Positions 13,821 to 31,689 of a stretch of DNA of 64,000 bases are shown piece by piece (the stretch's first letter is position 1; each line of letters opens with the position of its first letter). Below the pieces are notes generated by a model. That model did no database searches, was not told the origin of the DNA, and worked only from the letters and a program-made list of their open reading frames with translations. The stretch covers positions 11,036,001-11,100,000 of the forward strand of contig CM060732.1 in NCBI GenBank assembly GCA_030704615.1, given 5' to 3'. Source of the DNA: Takakia lepidozioides. Lineage: Eukaryota > Streptophyta > Takakiopsida > Takakiales > Takakiaceae. Both the position numbers and the translations under genes were made by a program.

Positions 13821-14322
13821 CTGAGGTAAAGCACTCTTGGTCACCCAAATCTGCTTTTGAATGAGAGCGATTGACTTGGAGTTCATTTGTCCCATGATTG
13901 GTTGCAATGGATAAAGCATCGACATCATCTCCCTGTCTTTGTACGGTTATAACAGGGCCTGTGCCTAGAGCAAGTTCCTGGTTGTGTCCAGACACAACTG
14001 CATTGCTCTTAAGGCAAGTTCTTGTCTTTCTGGACTTCTTAGTCCCCACCAATACTACAATTTTTTTTACCCCACCAACCCTAACAGCCCGCCTTGGCAA
14101 CTTGAAGTTTGCCTGTAGTGGAAAATAAAAATTGGTTGTCTCAGGTGCAGGACGTGTTGGGCTTCTCAAATCCTCACACAAAATGAAATCCTCTTTGGAG
14201 TTTGATTGCTGGCTTGCTAGGCAGAGGCTTCGCGAGACGTCCTGATACAACTCCAATAGTGTGGTTGCCTTTGGAGAATCATGTGGAAAGGTTATGCTGT
14301 CATGTCTCTGCGGCAAGAACAC
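13821..14322 (-). CDS. Candidate 5' exon of the WAP-like gene
   Basis: Open reading frame on the WAP strand ending at a possible donor (TCAG^GTGCTC, 13821/13820). Its phase (one leftover G) fits the next WAP exon, which starts with GG at 12876. The encoded stretch is Lys/Arg- and Ser-rich, with LPRRAVRVGGVKKIVVLVG, and not coiled coil. It has no in-frame ATG, so if real it needs a still earlier start. One weak option is the ATGGGAG^GTAAGC near 15465 joined to an acceptor near 14323. Phase agreement alone happens one time in three. Confidence 0.35.
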
Positions 14323-14407
14323 TGGTATTTACTCAAGAGCTAGAGCTAGAGCGAAGGGAATCAAAGACAGACAAAGTTGGCAATTCCCAAAGCTCCAGTT
14401 GCATCTT

Positions 14408-14416
14408 CCTTTTATA
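14408..14416 (-). promoter_or_regulatory. Possible TATA box
   Basis: TATAAAAGG on the minus strand, followed by a CT-rich stretch, about 90 bases upstream of the candidate 5' WAP exon. Suggestive only; no transcription start is visible. Confidence 0.22.
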
Positions 14417-17400
14417 GTCCCATCACAAGTACAGATATACAAGCTGATTGAACTTGTGTTCTTGACTGAGGATCTAATACCCCGGGGGCAATATTCCCAC
14501 ACAGTTTATTCCGGAAGTCAACCAAACCACTTTGATGAGAATTCAACAAGGGTTGATGTAATTGTAATGCTGATATAGCTGGGACAAAAGGATTTTGCAA
14601 ACACAAAGCTCAGGCTTTTTCAGCCTCTTCTGGAGTATACCACACTTGGGTCTGGCTGTCAGGTAGAATAGCAGGTGAGGAGCCTAAGGGCTAGAAGTCA
14701 ATGCTTACCAGGTGGACAACACACTGAAAACTACAAATTGTATATATGGCCAAAAAACTTACTTGTAAAATTACGGAAGATTGGTGGAGAGGTGAGGCAG
14801 GCGCAGATTGGAGAGAAGACAGTAGCAACTGGAGACCCTCGAGGCGTTCAGTCTTACTGCGGCGCACCAGGCAGGAATGTGTCTTTTGGCCTGGTCAGCG
14901 AAAATGTACGAAACAAGAAATATTAACTGATGTGAGTAATGACAACACACTCTTCTTCCAGGTAATTGAATCGCAGACCTTCACACAGCTTCCTTTCTCC
15001 GTATCAAATCTTGAACTGCACAGAATGATCAAAAACGATCATAGACATTGGGGACCTAAAAGTACAACCCATAAAACCTCTCTCACCTGACATCCAAGTC
15101 AGTGAGACAGACTAACAGTTTTGAGTGTGTACACCTCCTCTCTACCTCACAGAAAATTTCCTTCTTGCTGTAACGTTGTCAAGAATATGACAGACACTGG
15201 AGCAGCAACACTGGAGCAGCACTACCTCACATCACAGGCAGATCAAGAAAGAGATTCCCATACACACCAGGATTGCCTGTAGCGTTCTTTGTAGTTCTCA
15301 GTGTGCTTTCCTTGCCTTCGCTGTGACCTGCTAATAGCAATTGACCTCTGCCAAAACTGAATGATGGAAATGTTCTGTTCTTGTGATGTATACAGGGACC
15401 CTTGCAATTGCATCTCTTAGAGCAGCACTGGCTGGTTGATGCCTCCACTGTTTGCTTACCTCCCATTGGGTGCCTGGCCCTCCTTTTTCACCCTTCGATT
15501 TTCAGTGCTGATATAGCCATGCTTCATTGAAGCTTCCTGCACTGCTTAATCAGGACATGATCAGCAGACAAGTGGGTCCTTGTGATGATACTTATATCTC
15601 ACGACATCATAATCAACATTTTTGAGGCCTGGCTGGATGACACATGTAAAACTTTTGACTAAGTTGCTTCACCAGCTGATAGTTGCTGACAAGTCTACAA
15701 ACTGGATAGGGTGCGGCGAGAGTGAGGCAGGAGAAAAAGTTAGCATAGATTAGACAAGACTGACAAATATAAATTTGTGAGGGACATCATAGAAAGAAAG
15801 ACAGCCAGGTTGGTGAGCATGTGGAGGAACTACAATGATTTGTAAAAATGTAGGGCAAAGATGGCAAAGGGAAGAGACTGGGGTGGGGAGGTAGAGAGTG
15901 GAAGAGTAAAGGAATTATCAAGAAGACATCACATGATGGCAGAGACTAGGGTAAATTTAGGTGCTGCTCATGAGGAAGGTGATGCATTGAGAACAATGGA
16001 GCAACAAGTAGCACACACTCCTGTCAGGAGTTGAGATTGCTCGAAGAGGCACGTTCAAAAAATTTAATTTGTAAAACGGAAGTTTTCCGTCTAGCCAGGA
16101 AACTAAACAGGTGATGCTGGATTTGAAAAGCACGAGTGTTACGGAAGAGATATTACAGAGAGAATAGAAAATTGAAATCAAGGTATGAAAAGAGGCAAAC
16201 AAAATGAGAAACTCAGCTCTGTGCCTGCGCCTCTGTCTCTGTGTCTCTCTCAAACACATTGTTGTTCTTTCAAGAGTCTCACAGACGTCAAGCACATTCA
16301 ACATATAATGTACTCATTGGAGTTCGCTTGCTATATCAATGTGAAAGAGCAGAGAGTGACAGACAGGAACGGGATGGCAAGCAGAGACGCAACGTACCAT
16401 AGACAAACAGCTGTGGATATAGATAGTGAGGCAAGTGAGAAGGAGGTCTACCAGGACGGTTCTCCGACGTATTCGTGCGCTCCACGACCAAACGCAATGA
16501 GGGATATGGTGTGATCCTCAAGATGGACAATCAAGTGCACGTCAAACATCAAGAAGAATCAATCCGTGTCTCTCTGTGAGAGCTAGAGAATGTGCTGAAA
16601 CAAACTGGTTCCAAGAAACATTCTCGCGGCGCGACCAGAGCTTTAGACAGAGAGAGAGGGAAAGGAGTAATAATAAGTCATGAAACAGTCAAGAGCAGAG
16701 GGAAGTAAGTGCTCATAATGCCGCCGCCTTCCCGGTACTGCTGCCAGCTTATGAAAGAGGAGAGGGTTTAAGAAACTCCCAGGCCAACAATCTCCCAAAA
16801 TTTATAGTTACAAAAAGAGTAGAAGATACAAGCAATAAAGAAGAGGCTGTTTTAGTGACGACAATGTCAGAGAATGAAGCCGCGGTGTACAAGAGACAGA
16901 GTCGTGCGATGGAGAAGGCGCTCCTCGCATGCCGCTTCCCCTTCTCTTCTCCTAAGTATGTGTATGTCTCTATTGTATTTGTATGGAAAAATAGCCTATT
17001 TTTCCATACAAATATATACACATACACATACTTAATTGCGTCGCGTCGTGCACATTATGCCCCCTTTCACACTGCCTCGCACCACGGACGGCCTCCAATT
17101 TTTCATGAGAAAAATGTCGCGTTGACTATTCGGAACACATTTTACCCAGTAAAATCACGCCACGTGGTCGAATGATGTACGTGTCACTGCAAGATGCCAT
17201 GTGGCAGAAGTTGCGGCATGGATGAGAGTAGTCGTCCATCGATGAAAACTGCATAGGACGGAATCTTTATAAAACTAATAACGAACGGAATCACGCTAAT
17301 CGAAATCCTGCTATTGGACGACTAAAATCACGTTACCAAACGTTCCGTTATGTGTGTATCCGTTAAGAGTTGAGCAAGACCTAATTGGTGGTGCCACGAA

Positions 17401-18671
17401 AACGCTGTCGACGGGGAGAATGTTCAGCGTTGTGACGTGGAAGGAATGGTTGGAGCTTTGGTTTTTAGTGAATTAGTGTGGACGAGGTGGAATTGGCGGA
17501 GAGCAGGTTGTGTTTAGTGCTGGGAAGTCATGGATCCGTGCAGGCGAAGCATGGTGTGCAAGCGAGAGGGTGTTGCTGGGAGAGTTCTGATGACGCGGTG
17601 AAGATGCTGAAAATTAAAATACCGTGTACCACTTATGTTCGAGGAGTTTGACTATTTATGGCAGCGCTAAGTTTAGCTTTAAGGTCACAGGCCTGAGGTG
17701 GAAGAGGAAGAGGAAAGAGGCTGACGAGGTGAAAAGGTGTCGGAGAGACGCAACTTGAAGTACAATTTGAAGCACAGGCTGCTGTTCCATCTCAATTCAG
17801 CAGAATAATTAAGCACGAATCAGTTCTGGCCCGTTTGTGCAACTCTTGTGAACTGGCATCTGTCAAGAGGGGCGTAACGCTGCAGGAAGAGCAGGCATTC
17901 ATTCTTTTCGGAGTTGAATAAACACCAGGTATGTAGCTTTGTTACAAGTTTCTTTTGCTGGGAGGGAGAGAGGTGGTAAAAATGACGCGGCAATTTTCAA
18001 AAAGCTTCAAGCATGCAGGCCCACATTGCAAATGATGCAACCTATGGTCCTGGGCTTGATTGTCGACATTCCATCAGTAAAACGCTCGGACCACAAATAA
18101 CCCCTTGCAGGCAGTGTCAGAAAATAAACCATAGTTTATATGTGTGATTTCACTGATTTTCGGTTGACTATCTTTGGTATTTCCAATCAGTTCCTTCATT
18201 CCTTGCCATCTCCTTGGCTGAAAGGGGGATCAGTCGTTATCACCCAAACATACATAAATGTTGGGAGAATTCGACCTCAGGTTGCTCATAATCTGGAGTT
18301 AGGATGCTCCTAAAATCTGAGCTGATCACAGCCATCACTTGCCATTGTAACACCTATTGCTACGTTTCTAAGGAATTTATCCAATATCATTTTAAATTTT
18401 GGTGCTGTTATAGTAATTAACACAAACAGTTCAATCAAGTCATGAGGCAAAAGTTTGAAGATTCTTGGGAATGAGACAAGTTTGAGTGGTGTTGCATGTT
18501 CCAGTACCTCAAGTTCAGTTCCTAAGTTTGGTTTGCTTTCTTTGAGAAATTAAAAAGAAAGGAAAGTGGTTTTTCTTCTACAAGCCCCCTGTAATCTAGT
18601 CAGCAGGTGTGCTTTCAGTTGATCAAGCAAGGGAGGTCAACGCCTGCTCATCAAGCAGGAGGTTCATCACT
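14417..18671. other. Intergenic between divergent WAP and copine genes
   Basis: About 4.2 kb separating the WAP 5' side (-) from the copine start (+). I see no convincing coding exon; short ORFs such as 15466-15227 (-) lack any family signature. The only distinct structure is the foldback at 16953-17034. Promoters of both genes should lie here. Confidence 0.5.
16953..17034. repeat. Foldback hairpin, about 40-bp arms
   Basis: TAAGTATGTGTATGT at the left end is mirrored by ACATACACATACTTA at the right. The centre is a perfect inverted repeat, ATTTGTATGGAAAAATAG, then one base, then CTATTTTTCCATACAAAT. The full arms pair with a few mismatches. It may be a small MITE or an RNA hairpin; no flanking target duplication was identified. 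Confidence 0.75.
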
Positions 18672-24667
<5,996 letters not shown>

Positions 24668-25939
24668 TACAGGTCTATCGAGTCTGCAAGAGACAGAGGT
24701 TGGCATACCAGAGGTGTTCAGTGTGGAAGAAGGTAGGGTGGCCCAGCTGGGACGTCATAATTCCTCTGTTGGTTTGGTTGTTGTTTGCTGTCCTGTGTTG
24801 GACGGTTAGACCAATCTAACCTCAAGTGTGGCGTTGATAAGGGAGCTGTTATTTGTGTTGGACATTTGTGCTGTAACTATACAGGAGATTTGGAGATTGG
24901 CATGTTCCTGAGGACTCGTAACCTACAGAGGGTACCTCAAAAGCAACACGAAACAGCTTCTCACTATGGACAACAAAGTTCAAGACTTTGGCTGGTTACC
25001 CGAAGTTGATCTTGCCTTGCAAAGAGAACTCAACCGGCCTGTGGGTTCTTCGTGACAACTCCGAACAAACAACCATAAGCCCAATGATCTGAATGGAAAG
25101 ATTCCAACTGTCTGCACAACGTGGATCTGAGACAAGTGCAACCAAATGTTGGCATTCAATATACGACAACTTGGAATTAGTTGTCTGCCTCTGTACATGT
25201 ACAGGGTATGATAAGCCCAGATCAGGGAGAGAAACGATTAAAGGAGGAAAATTCCACCTATACTTAGTGAGGTGGGGGGAACAGAATGTACTCATAAGAC
25301 GGTGTTTGCCGTAGCCTTGTGGCCATTGACCCCGTGCCCAGTTTGAGCGGAACACAAAGGGTAGAAACCTGTGTCAGAGACTGACGCCGGTAGTATGACT
25401 TACCTTGGAACAGATGGTGGGGGCAACAGAGATGGTGATGGAGTCCTTTGACACTACAGTTATATTAGAAACTGCTTCACCAAGTTATCATGTGAAATAA
25501 GATGAGATCTGATATGAAGGAAAAGAATCCTTCTGATTCTTTCCTGGCATCTTTTCATTGAGTTGTATGATTTCAATCTTCAATTACCCCTGGGTTTTAC
25601 TTAATTCCATGGTCAATAAGTTGTGGTCAATAACTATGGGGAGTCTTTTGACCATTATGGAGATCCACATTATCCATGAAACTTCTGAACCTGCACAAAA
25701 CTGATTCTATGGACAATTTGGGAAACAATACTCCATAATCATAGATAACATGATTTCGGTCTAAAAGTTCAATATAGACCTGGACGACAGATGTGCTTTG
25801 GTGGCTGCCCCGTTTGTGGTGTCGTACCCATGCTGGACGGCAGTTGGACATTTGTTAGAAAACCGGCAAACTGTGACCTGCATGGTCCCTTGGAGAGCTG
25901 TCTAAGCTGAAATTAGCCTTGTTTTTTCGACCAAAGAGA
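24668..25939. other. Copine 3' flank and intergenic
   Basis: Holds the copine 3' untranslated region, the repeat copy at 25279 and, at about 25786-25850, an inverted fragment of the repeat unit seen at 28795-28850. No gene recognised. Confidence 0.4.
25279..25358 (-). repeat. Dispersed repeat copy (LINE-like 3' tail)
   Basis: Minus-strand copy of the tail at 20913-20991 (GTTCCGCTCAAACT..CAAGGCTACGGCAAAC). It lies about 600 bases downstream of the copine stop codon. Confidence 0.6.
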
Positions 25940-26660
25940 CCCTAGCCATAACACTCTTCCCGCGAACTCCGAAGCACATCGCGTGCTTCTGACAGTGGGA
26001 GAGACAACATAGGGTTTTTTGTCCCCCGATTTTTCATCTGTGGATGAAAAAAAATAGAACACATCCTTATACCCTGACGGATTTCATCCGCAGCAGGGTT
26101 AAAAATAGGTTTTAGGGTAGGAGTTAGGGTTTCCACCGTAATTAATCATAATTAGGGGTAGTAAAGATCAATTCCAGGCCATAATCACGTCATCCATAAA
26201 CAGATCACTTATGTCAGGATGAAAAAGTAGGGAATATCATCCGTGGCAGCGGTTTACCTCCACCTAGGTAATTCATCATTCCTCACCATACCATCCGGTA
26301 TGGATAGAAAAGTCAATGAAAGGGGAATGAAAAAATTATTATCCTGGAAGTTTTTCAACCGGTATGGATGAAAAACAGGATGTTGTTGGCAACCCTCATA
26401 GAGGTAATTTTTCATTCCATGGTGACTCATCCGGTATGGATGAGAGTCAATAAAAGAAGAATGAAAAAACCAAAAAACCAAAAAACCATCCTAGAGATAA
26501 TTCAGTGTCCATCCTGGTGGCTCATCCGGTATGGATGAAAAAACCTATAGAGGATGGATGAGCCTCTGTCAAAACTTCATCCGGTATGGGTGAAAAAACA
26601 GGAAATCAATACTGATAACAGCATGCCGGTTCCCAGTAGAGAGGGAGACAGAGGGAGAGC
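25940..26660 (+). repeat. Palindrome-rich repeat unit, copy 1 (part B)
   Basis: Shares with 28851-29510 and 32718-33460 the order: CATAACACTC..CCGCGA, GTGCTTCT..GGGAGAGACA, a TTAGGGTTT stretch, ATAATTAGGG, then spaced copies of the palindrome TCATCCGGTATGGATGA (near 26288, 26358, 26426, 26520, 26578). It ends in the GAGGGAGACAGAGGGAGAG start of the foldback family, here truncated. Confidence 0.8.
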
Positions 26661-26744
26661 GGGGGCACCCACCAACTTGCCCCTGGTATGGCAGTCCCTT
26701 ATGGAGTAAGTGTGGTATGCACTCACCCCATAAACCAGGGTCAT

Positions 26745-27310
26745 AGGCCTGATGTCATGACAAAGCCAAAACTATAGGTAGGATCCCATTGTAGCATACC
26801 ATCCTCATCCTTCAAGAGGTCCATGCTAAAGCATGCAAAGAACACCTCACTATGATCCAGTACACATCAGAAACAGGCCCAAAAATGAGCAGGTCGGTGC
26901 TTTATCAGGCTGCCGCCATAACATTCAAGGCCACCATGTCCATAGAGACCCAAAACCGCCAAAACCATACCACATAAAACCAGATCCTCTTTGGCCCAAA
27001 GAACTTACGACCTAGCTCAATAATCCACAGGCCCTGCTATCAAAGATCAAAAGGTAGGGTATGGTTTGTATGCAGGCCTCAGGAAACAGGCCAGACAGGC
27101 CGAGCTGCCCATCGATGGCAGAACGACAAAGGCCAAAACATAGGCTGTAGCATGCCAAACCAGGAGCAGTCGGGTTGAAATCGGGGCTGCAGGCAGCAGC
27201 CACCTCACAGCGCAATAACCCACAGGTTTCCTCAGCCCATATCCCAATCAACATGCTCAAGAAACTTCAAAGTAGGTGAGGATCCTCACCTGGTCCCATC
27301 ACAAGCCCCC
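26745..27310 (+). repeat. Repeat unit part A, copy 1
   Basis: Nearly the same sequence as 27866-28420, starting at the CATAGGCCTGATGTCAT block and ending at CTGGTCCCATCACAAGCCCC; a more diverged third copy lies at about 31690-32280. Short ORFs inside it repeat in each copy but look like no protein family. Confidence 0.8.
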
Positions 27311-27865
27311 ACATAACACCACCCAATCATCCAAGACAAAACAGGGTGGGAGGGCGGGGTTTGTTCTTGTGTAGGACAAGATAAGATATTGTTGCCTCTG
27401 TGCATGCTGCAAGGCCTCTTGGTTCAGCCTGTACACATACCTTACCAGCAGGTCATGTATTGAAGGAGCACAAAAATGCTGAGGTCATGCAAAGGGCAAG
27501 GTACCATGGTCCAGCCTGCCCTATTACCATTTCAAAACACGTTTTCACACATGTATCTTGGACATGACCCACAGGTTGCAGCAGCTTACCTTTTCAGCCA
27601 TTAATTATGGCAGGTCATGCATCAGCCAAGGCATAAGGACCAGCCTACAATTTGTCAGAATCACAATATGCCACCAAGCAGTCCTACTTGGGCAAGATGA
27701 AATAAATTCCATATCATTTGTATTCACCCCGAGACATGTGATCGTACAAGGTGTCAAGGGAATGTGAATTCAGCCTGTCAAATTGCAGGTTCAAGACTTG
27801 TACATACAAGCAGCTTGAACAGCCGAGATCCAGCCTCTTTTGCATATAAAAAACCAGATTGCAAG

Positions 27866-29498
27866 TCATAGGCCTGATGTCATAACAAAGCCAAAACTAT
27901 AGGTAGGGTCCCATTGCAGCTTATCATCCTCATCCTTCAAGAGTTCCATGCTAAAGCATGCAAAGAACACCTCACTATGATCCAGTACTCATCAGAAACA
28001 GGCCCAAAAAGGAGCAAGTCAGTGCCTTATCAGGCTGCCGCCATAACATTCAAGGCCACCATGTCCATAGAGACCCAAAACCGCCAAAAACATACCACCT
28101 AAAACCAGATCTTCTTTGGCCAAAAGAACTTACAACCTAGCTCAATAATCCACAGACCCTGTTGTCAAAGATCAAAAGGTAGGGTATGGTTTGTATTCAA
28201 GCCTCAGGAGACAGGCCAGTCAGGCCGAGCTACGCATCGACGGCAGAACGACAAAGGCCAAAACACAGGCTGTAGCATGCCAAACCAGGAGCAGTCGGGT
28301 TGAAATCGGGGTTGCAGGCAGCAGCCACCTCACAGCGCAAAAACCTAATCAGCATGCTCAAGAAACTTCAAAGTAGGTGAGGATCCTCACCTGGTCCCAT
28401 CACAAGCCCCCACAAAATCAACAGATTAGTAAGGATTGTGGAACCCCAGGTGAATCACAGACCCTCACACTTGTCATTGATGTCAACTAAGAAACTCAAA
28501 AGCAAGAGAGGAAGATAAGAACATGAGAATCCCTAAACTCCAAAGGCACCTTAAGCGATTAGGGAAGAGGGTTATGTGCCATCACCACCCGCAGCAAGCC
28601 GCCTCCACAAAGCACATAAGCAATGAAGCAAAGCAGGCACAATCGCAAGGCACTAGAGAGGAGGGAGAGATACTTCCCAACACAAGTGCCCTTGCTAGAC
28701 ATAAAAAGCCAGAGGAGGGAAGATGCCACTGCATTCATAGCGGTGTTTCCCGCTGCAAGAGAGACAAGGCGCCGCCTTCACGCCTCCCCAGGCGCTCGTC
28801 CAACATGGGTACAACACCACAAACGAGGCAACCACCGAAGCACGTCCGCCATAACACTCTCCCCGCGAGCTTAGAAGCACATCGCGTGCTTCTAACAACG
28901 GGAGAGACAACATAGGGTTTTTTGTCCCCCGATTTTTCATCCGTGGATGAACAGCAGAACGCATCCTTATACCCTGACGGATTTCATCCACAGTAGGGCT
29001 AAAAATAGGTTTTGGGGTAGGGGTTAGGGTTTCCACCGTAATTAATCATAATTAGGGGTAGTAAAGATCAATTCCAGGCCATAATCACGTCATCCATAAA
29101 TAGATCACTTATGTCAGGATGAAAAAGCAGGGAATATCATCCGTGGCAGCGTCTTACCTCCATCTAGGTAATTTTATCATTCCTCACCAGACCATCCGGT
29201 ATGGATAAAAAGAGTCAATAAAAGAGGAATGAAAAAAATATTATCCTGGTAGTTTTTCAACCGGTATGGATTAAAAACAGGATGTTGTTGGCAACCTCCA
29301 TAGAGGTAATTTTTTTCATTCCATGGTGACTCATCCGGTATGGATGAAAGTCAATAAAGGAGGAATGAAAAAGCCAAAAGAACCATCCTAGAGGTAATTC
29401 AGTGTCCATCCTGGTGGCTCATCCGGTATGGATGAAAAAGCCGATAGAGGATGAAAAAACAAGAAATCAACACTGATAGCAAACTGCCAATTCCCAGT
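27866..29498 (+). repeat. Repeat unit copy 2 (parts A and B)
   Basis: Part A (27866-28420) continues directly into part B (28420-29498). This shows the unit order A, B, then the foldback at 29499. Palindromes of the TCATCCGGTATGGATGA type lie near 29190, 29262, 29333 and 29418. No transposase or reverse transcriptase ORF is present, so the unit is non-autonomous or satellite-like. Confidence 0.75.
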
Positions 29499-29727
29499 AG
29501 AGAGGGAGACAGAGGGAGAGAGGGGGCAACAATGAAAAAAGAATGGGTGGGGGGGGGAGAGTGACTAAGGAGCTGCATGCAGCTGCTAAGTCACTCCCCC
29601 CCCCACCTTTTTTTTTTTTTTTTTTTTTTTTTAAATATTTATTAGTTTCCTGATCTCTCCCTCTCGCTCCCTCTCCCTCTCCCTCTCTCTCCCTCTCTCC
29701 CTCTCCCTCTCTCTCACTCCTCTCTTG
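29499..29727. repeat. G/C-tract foldback element, copy 1
   Basis: Inverted repeat: GAGGGAGACAGAGGGAGAG.., a G tract, then GAGTGACTAAGGAGCTGC on the left, and GCAGCTGCTAAGTCACTC, a C tract, poly-T and ..CTCCCTCTCTCCCTC on the right. The centre is GCATGC. Confidence 0.85.
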
Positions 29728-30226
29728 TGTGCTGCTCACAAAAAAAAAAAAACCACAGAGGGAGAGAGGGGGTAGAAAAAGTTAAAAAGAGAGAGGGAGA
29801 GAGTGGGAAGATATTCATGTCATGTGAAGACATGGACAAGACCAACTAGGGTCATTGTCAATTAAAGACATAAACAGCCCATGACAGGGCACCATCTAAC
29901 ACTTCCAGTCTTGTCATAGCATACCAAGTGACGACACCCATTCAGTCATGATAAAACAGGGTGGGAGGGCGGGGTATATTCATAATCAGATTCCTGTCAT
30001 GTACCCAAGTGACCCTCTTGCACAATATAAGTCAGATTGCAGCCTCACATTGTATCATCCATAGTTACCCAGAAGATATGCATCATGCAAGATATCATGG
30101 GCATATAAGAACTTCTTGCCACATTACAGATCCAAGATATGTATATACAGGTACCTTGAAGTGATCCAAGACAAGCATTATGCAAGGTAGGTAAGAACAG
30201 CCTGCCCTACAACAAATTCAGGGAAT
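29728..30226. other. Repetitive flank of the hAT-like insertion
   Basis: Contains AAAACAGGGTGGGAGGGCGGGG (also at 27337) and short TGCAAGG/CAGCCTG-rich motifs found at 27.4-27.8 kb and 31.4-31.6 kb. No gene seen. Confidence 0.45.
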
Positions 30227-31404
30227 GTATACACCAGTGTTGGGAGGGTATATTGATTTTTTCTACCCTCAGGGTAAGGGTATACATGATTTTGGGGGTC
30301 AAACTTATCCTCAGGGTAGGGGTATAATCTATTTTTTGAAAACATTTACCCTCCGGGTAAGGGTATTGGGTGCCACATATACCATGAGGGTAAGGGTAAT
30401 TGCAGGATAATGGTACCATTTTTATATCCTCAGGATATCCCAGGGTAATTATAAAGGGTAAGTTAATTTATTAAATTTTATTTGTGAATTTTATTAAATA
30501 CTTAGAATAAAGTTTTTTTTAAATTATAAAAGGGACAGAGGCCCTGCAAAAACTTTACTGTAGCGGCAAAATGAGAACAGAGTGGAGGAAAAAATAAACT
30601 CCTAAGGGACCGTAAAGGTGTATCACATGGGGAACACCCAGCACTGGTAGGGAGTTGGGGGGGAAAGCAGGAGTTAACTAAGAACCAAAACCTCGGTGGG
30701 GGGAGGGAGGATTGCCAGAGGGCCTAACCAAGACGAAGCATTTCAACTGTATAACATCCCCGTTATATAGAATTTAATGGGATATGCCTTTTATTTTGAA
30801 AAAATAAAATATTTTTGTTTATTTTTTATGTGCCTTATGAATAGCAAAATTTTAGCCCTCATTTATGCTCCTCTAATGGCCCTAAAATATTTAAAAAAAA
30901 ACAACACATTTGATCATAATGAGGTCGCTTTGCACGATAGATAAGAGAATGGCGGGTACCGAGGAAAGAGAGAGCGACAATGGCGGGGACCGCCACTAGC
31001 ACACGCTTTTTCCAAGGAGAGAGTGGCAAGGACCGGTCTTGGAGCACAAGCTGCGAAGAGGAAGACCGACGAAGGGGGAAAAAAAAACAAAAAACATGCT
31101 AGTGTTTGCCCTCTCTACTAGCAAATACCACACCTAAACCTAAACCCCTAGTAATCAAATTATTATACCCTTCCCTATTACCCGGCCATTGAACAGATTT
31201 ACCCTCAGGGTAAGGGTATCCTCCGAAATTTCAAACCCCAGGGTATCATCCATTAAGGGTATAACAAAAATAATTACCCCTGACAAGGGTAGGGTAAGGG
31301 TATTTTGGAATTTCCAGGGTAGGGTATATCCATATACCCTTATCGGGTTTTACCCTCAGGGTATAATGGCAGAAAAATGGTATCCTCCTAGCACTGGTAT
31401 ACAC
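30227..31404. mobile_element. Non-autonomous hAT-like DNA transposon with 8-bp target duplication
   Basis: The element 30235-31396 (1,162 bp) starts CAGTGTTGGGAGG and ends CCTCCTAGCACTG, imperfect terminal inverted repeats of 13 bp. It is flanked on both sides by the identical 8-mer GTATACAC (30227-30234 and 31397-31404). CAGTG termini and 8-bp duplications are hAT hallmarks. Both subterminal regions (30235-30440, 31190-31390) are packed with ACCCTCAGGGTAAGGGTAT-type palindromic motifs, likely transposase-binding repeats. No transposase ORF is present. It sits inside the repeat block. Confidence 0.88.
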
Positions 31405-31689
31405 AGGCAACTGGAAGGACCAGCCTGTAATTAATTACACTTCGGGCATGCAACCAAGTAAACTTCTTGGGCATGGCAAACCATATTGCATCTTCACATT
31501 TGGCCAAATGTAAGTACTCCAAGGCGTGCATCGTGCAAGGCCTTCTAGGTAGGTAAGAACAGCCTATCATTGTACAGATTCAGGACCTGTGTACACAGGA
31601 ATCTTGCTGGACCAGCCTGTCACGGCATCCAGATATGGACATACATACATTTTGAGTTCCCAAGATCAAGCCCACTTGGCCAAAATAAA

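Noticed and set aside
24996-25355. 119-residue minus-strand ORF
   Set aside because: It spans the dispersed LINE-tail repeat; the same sequence is non-coding in its other copies.
26098-26160. Telomere-like TTAGGGTTT motifs (also near 29020 and 32900)
   Set aside because: One or two units only, at the same place in each dispersed repeat copy; not a telomeric array.
28523-28915. 130-residue ORF in repeat part B
   Set aside because: Lies wholly in repeat DNA, is not kept open in the other copies, and has no motif.
29467-29739. ORF with Glu/Arg and Lys runs
   Set aside because: Translation of the CT microsatellite and poly-T inside the foldback element.
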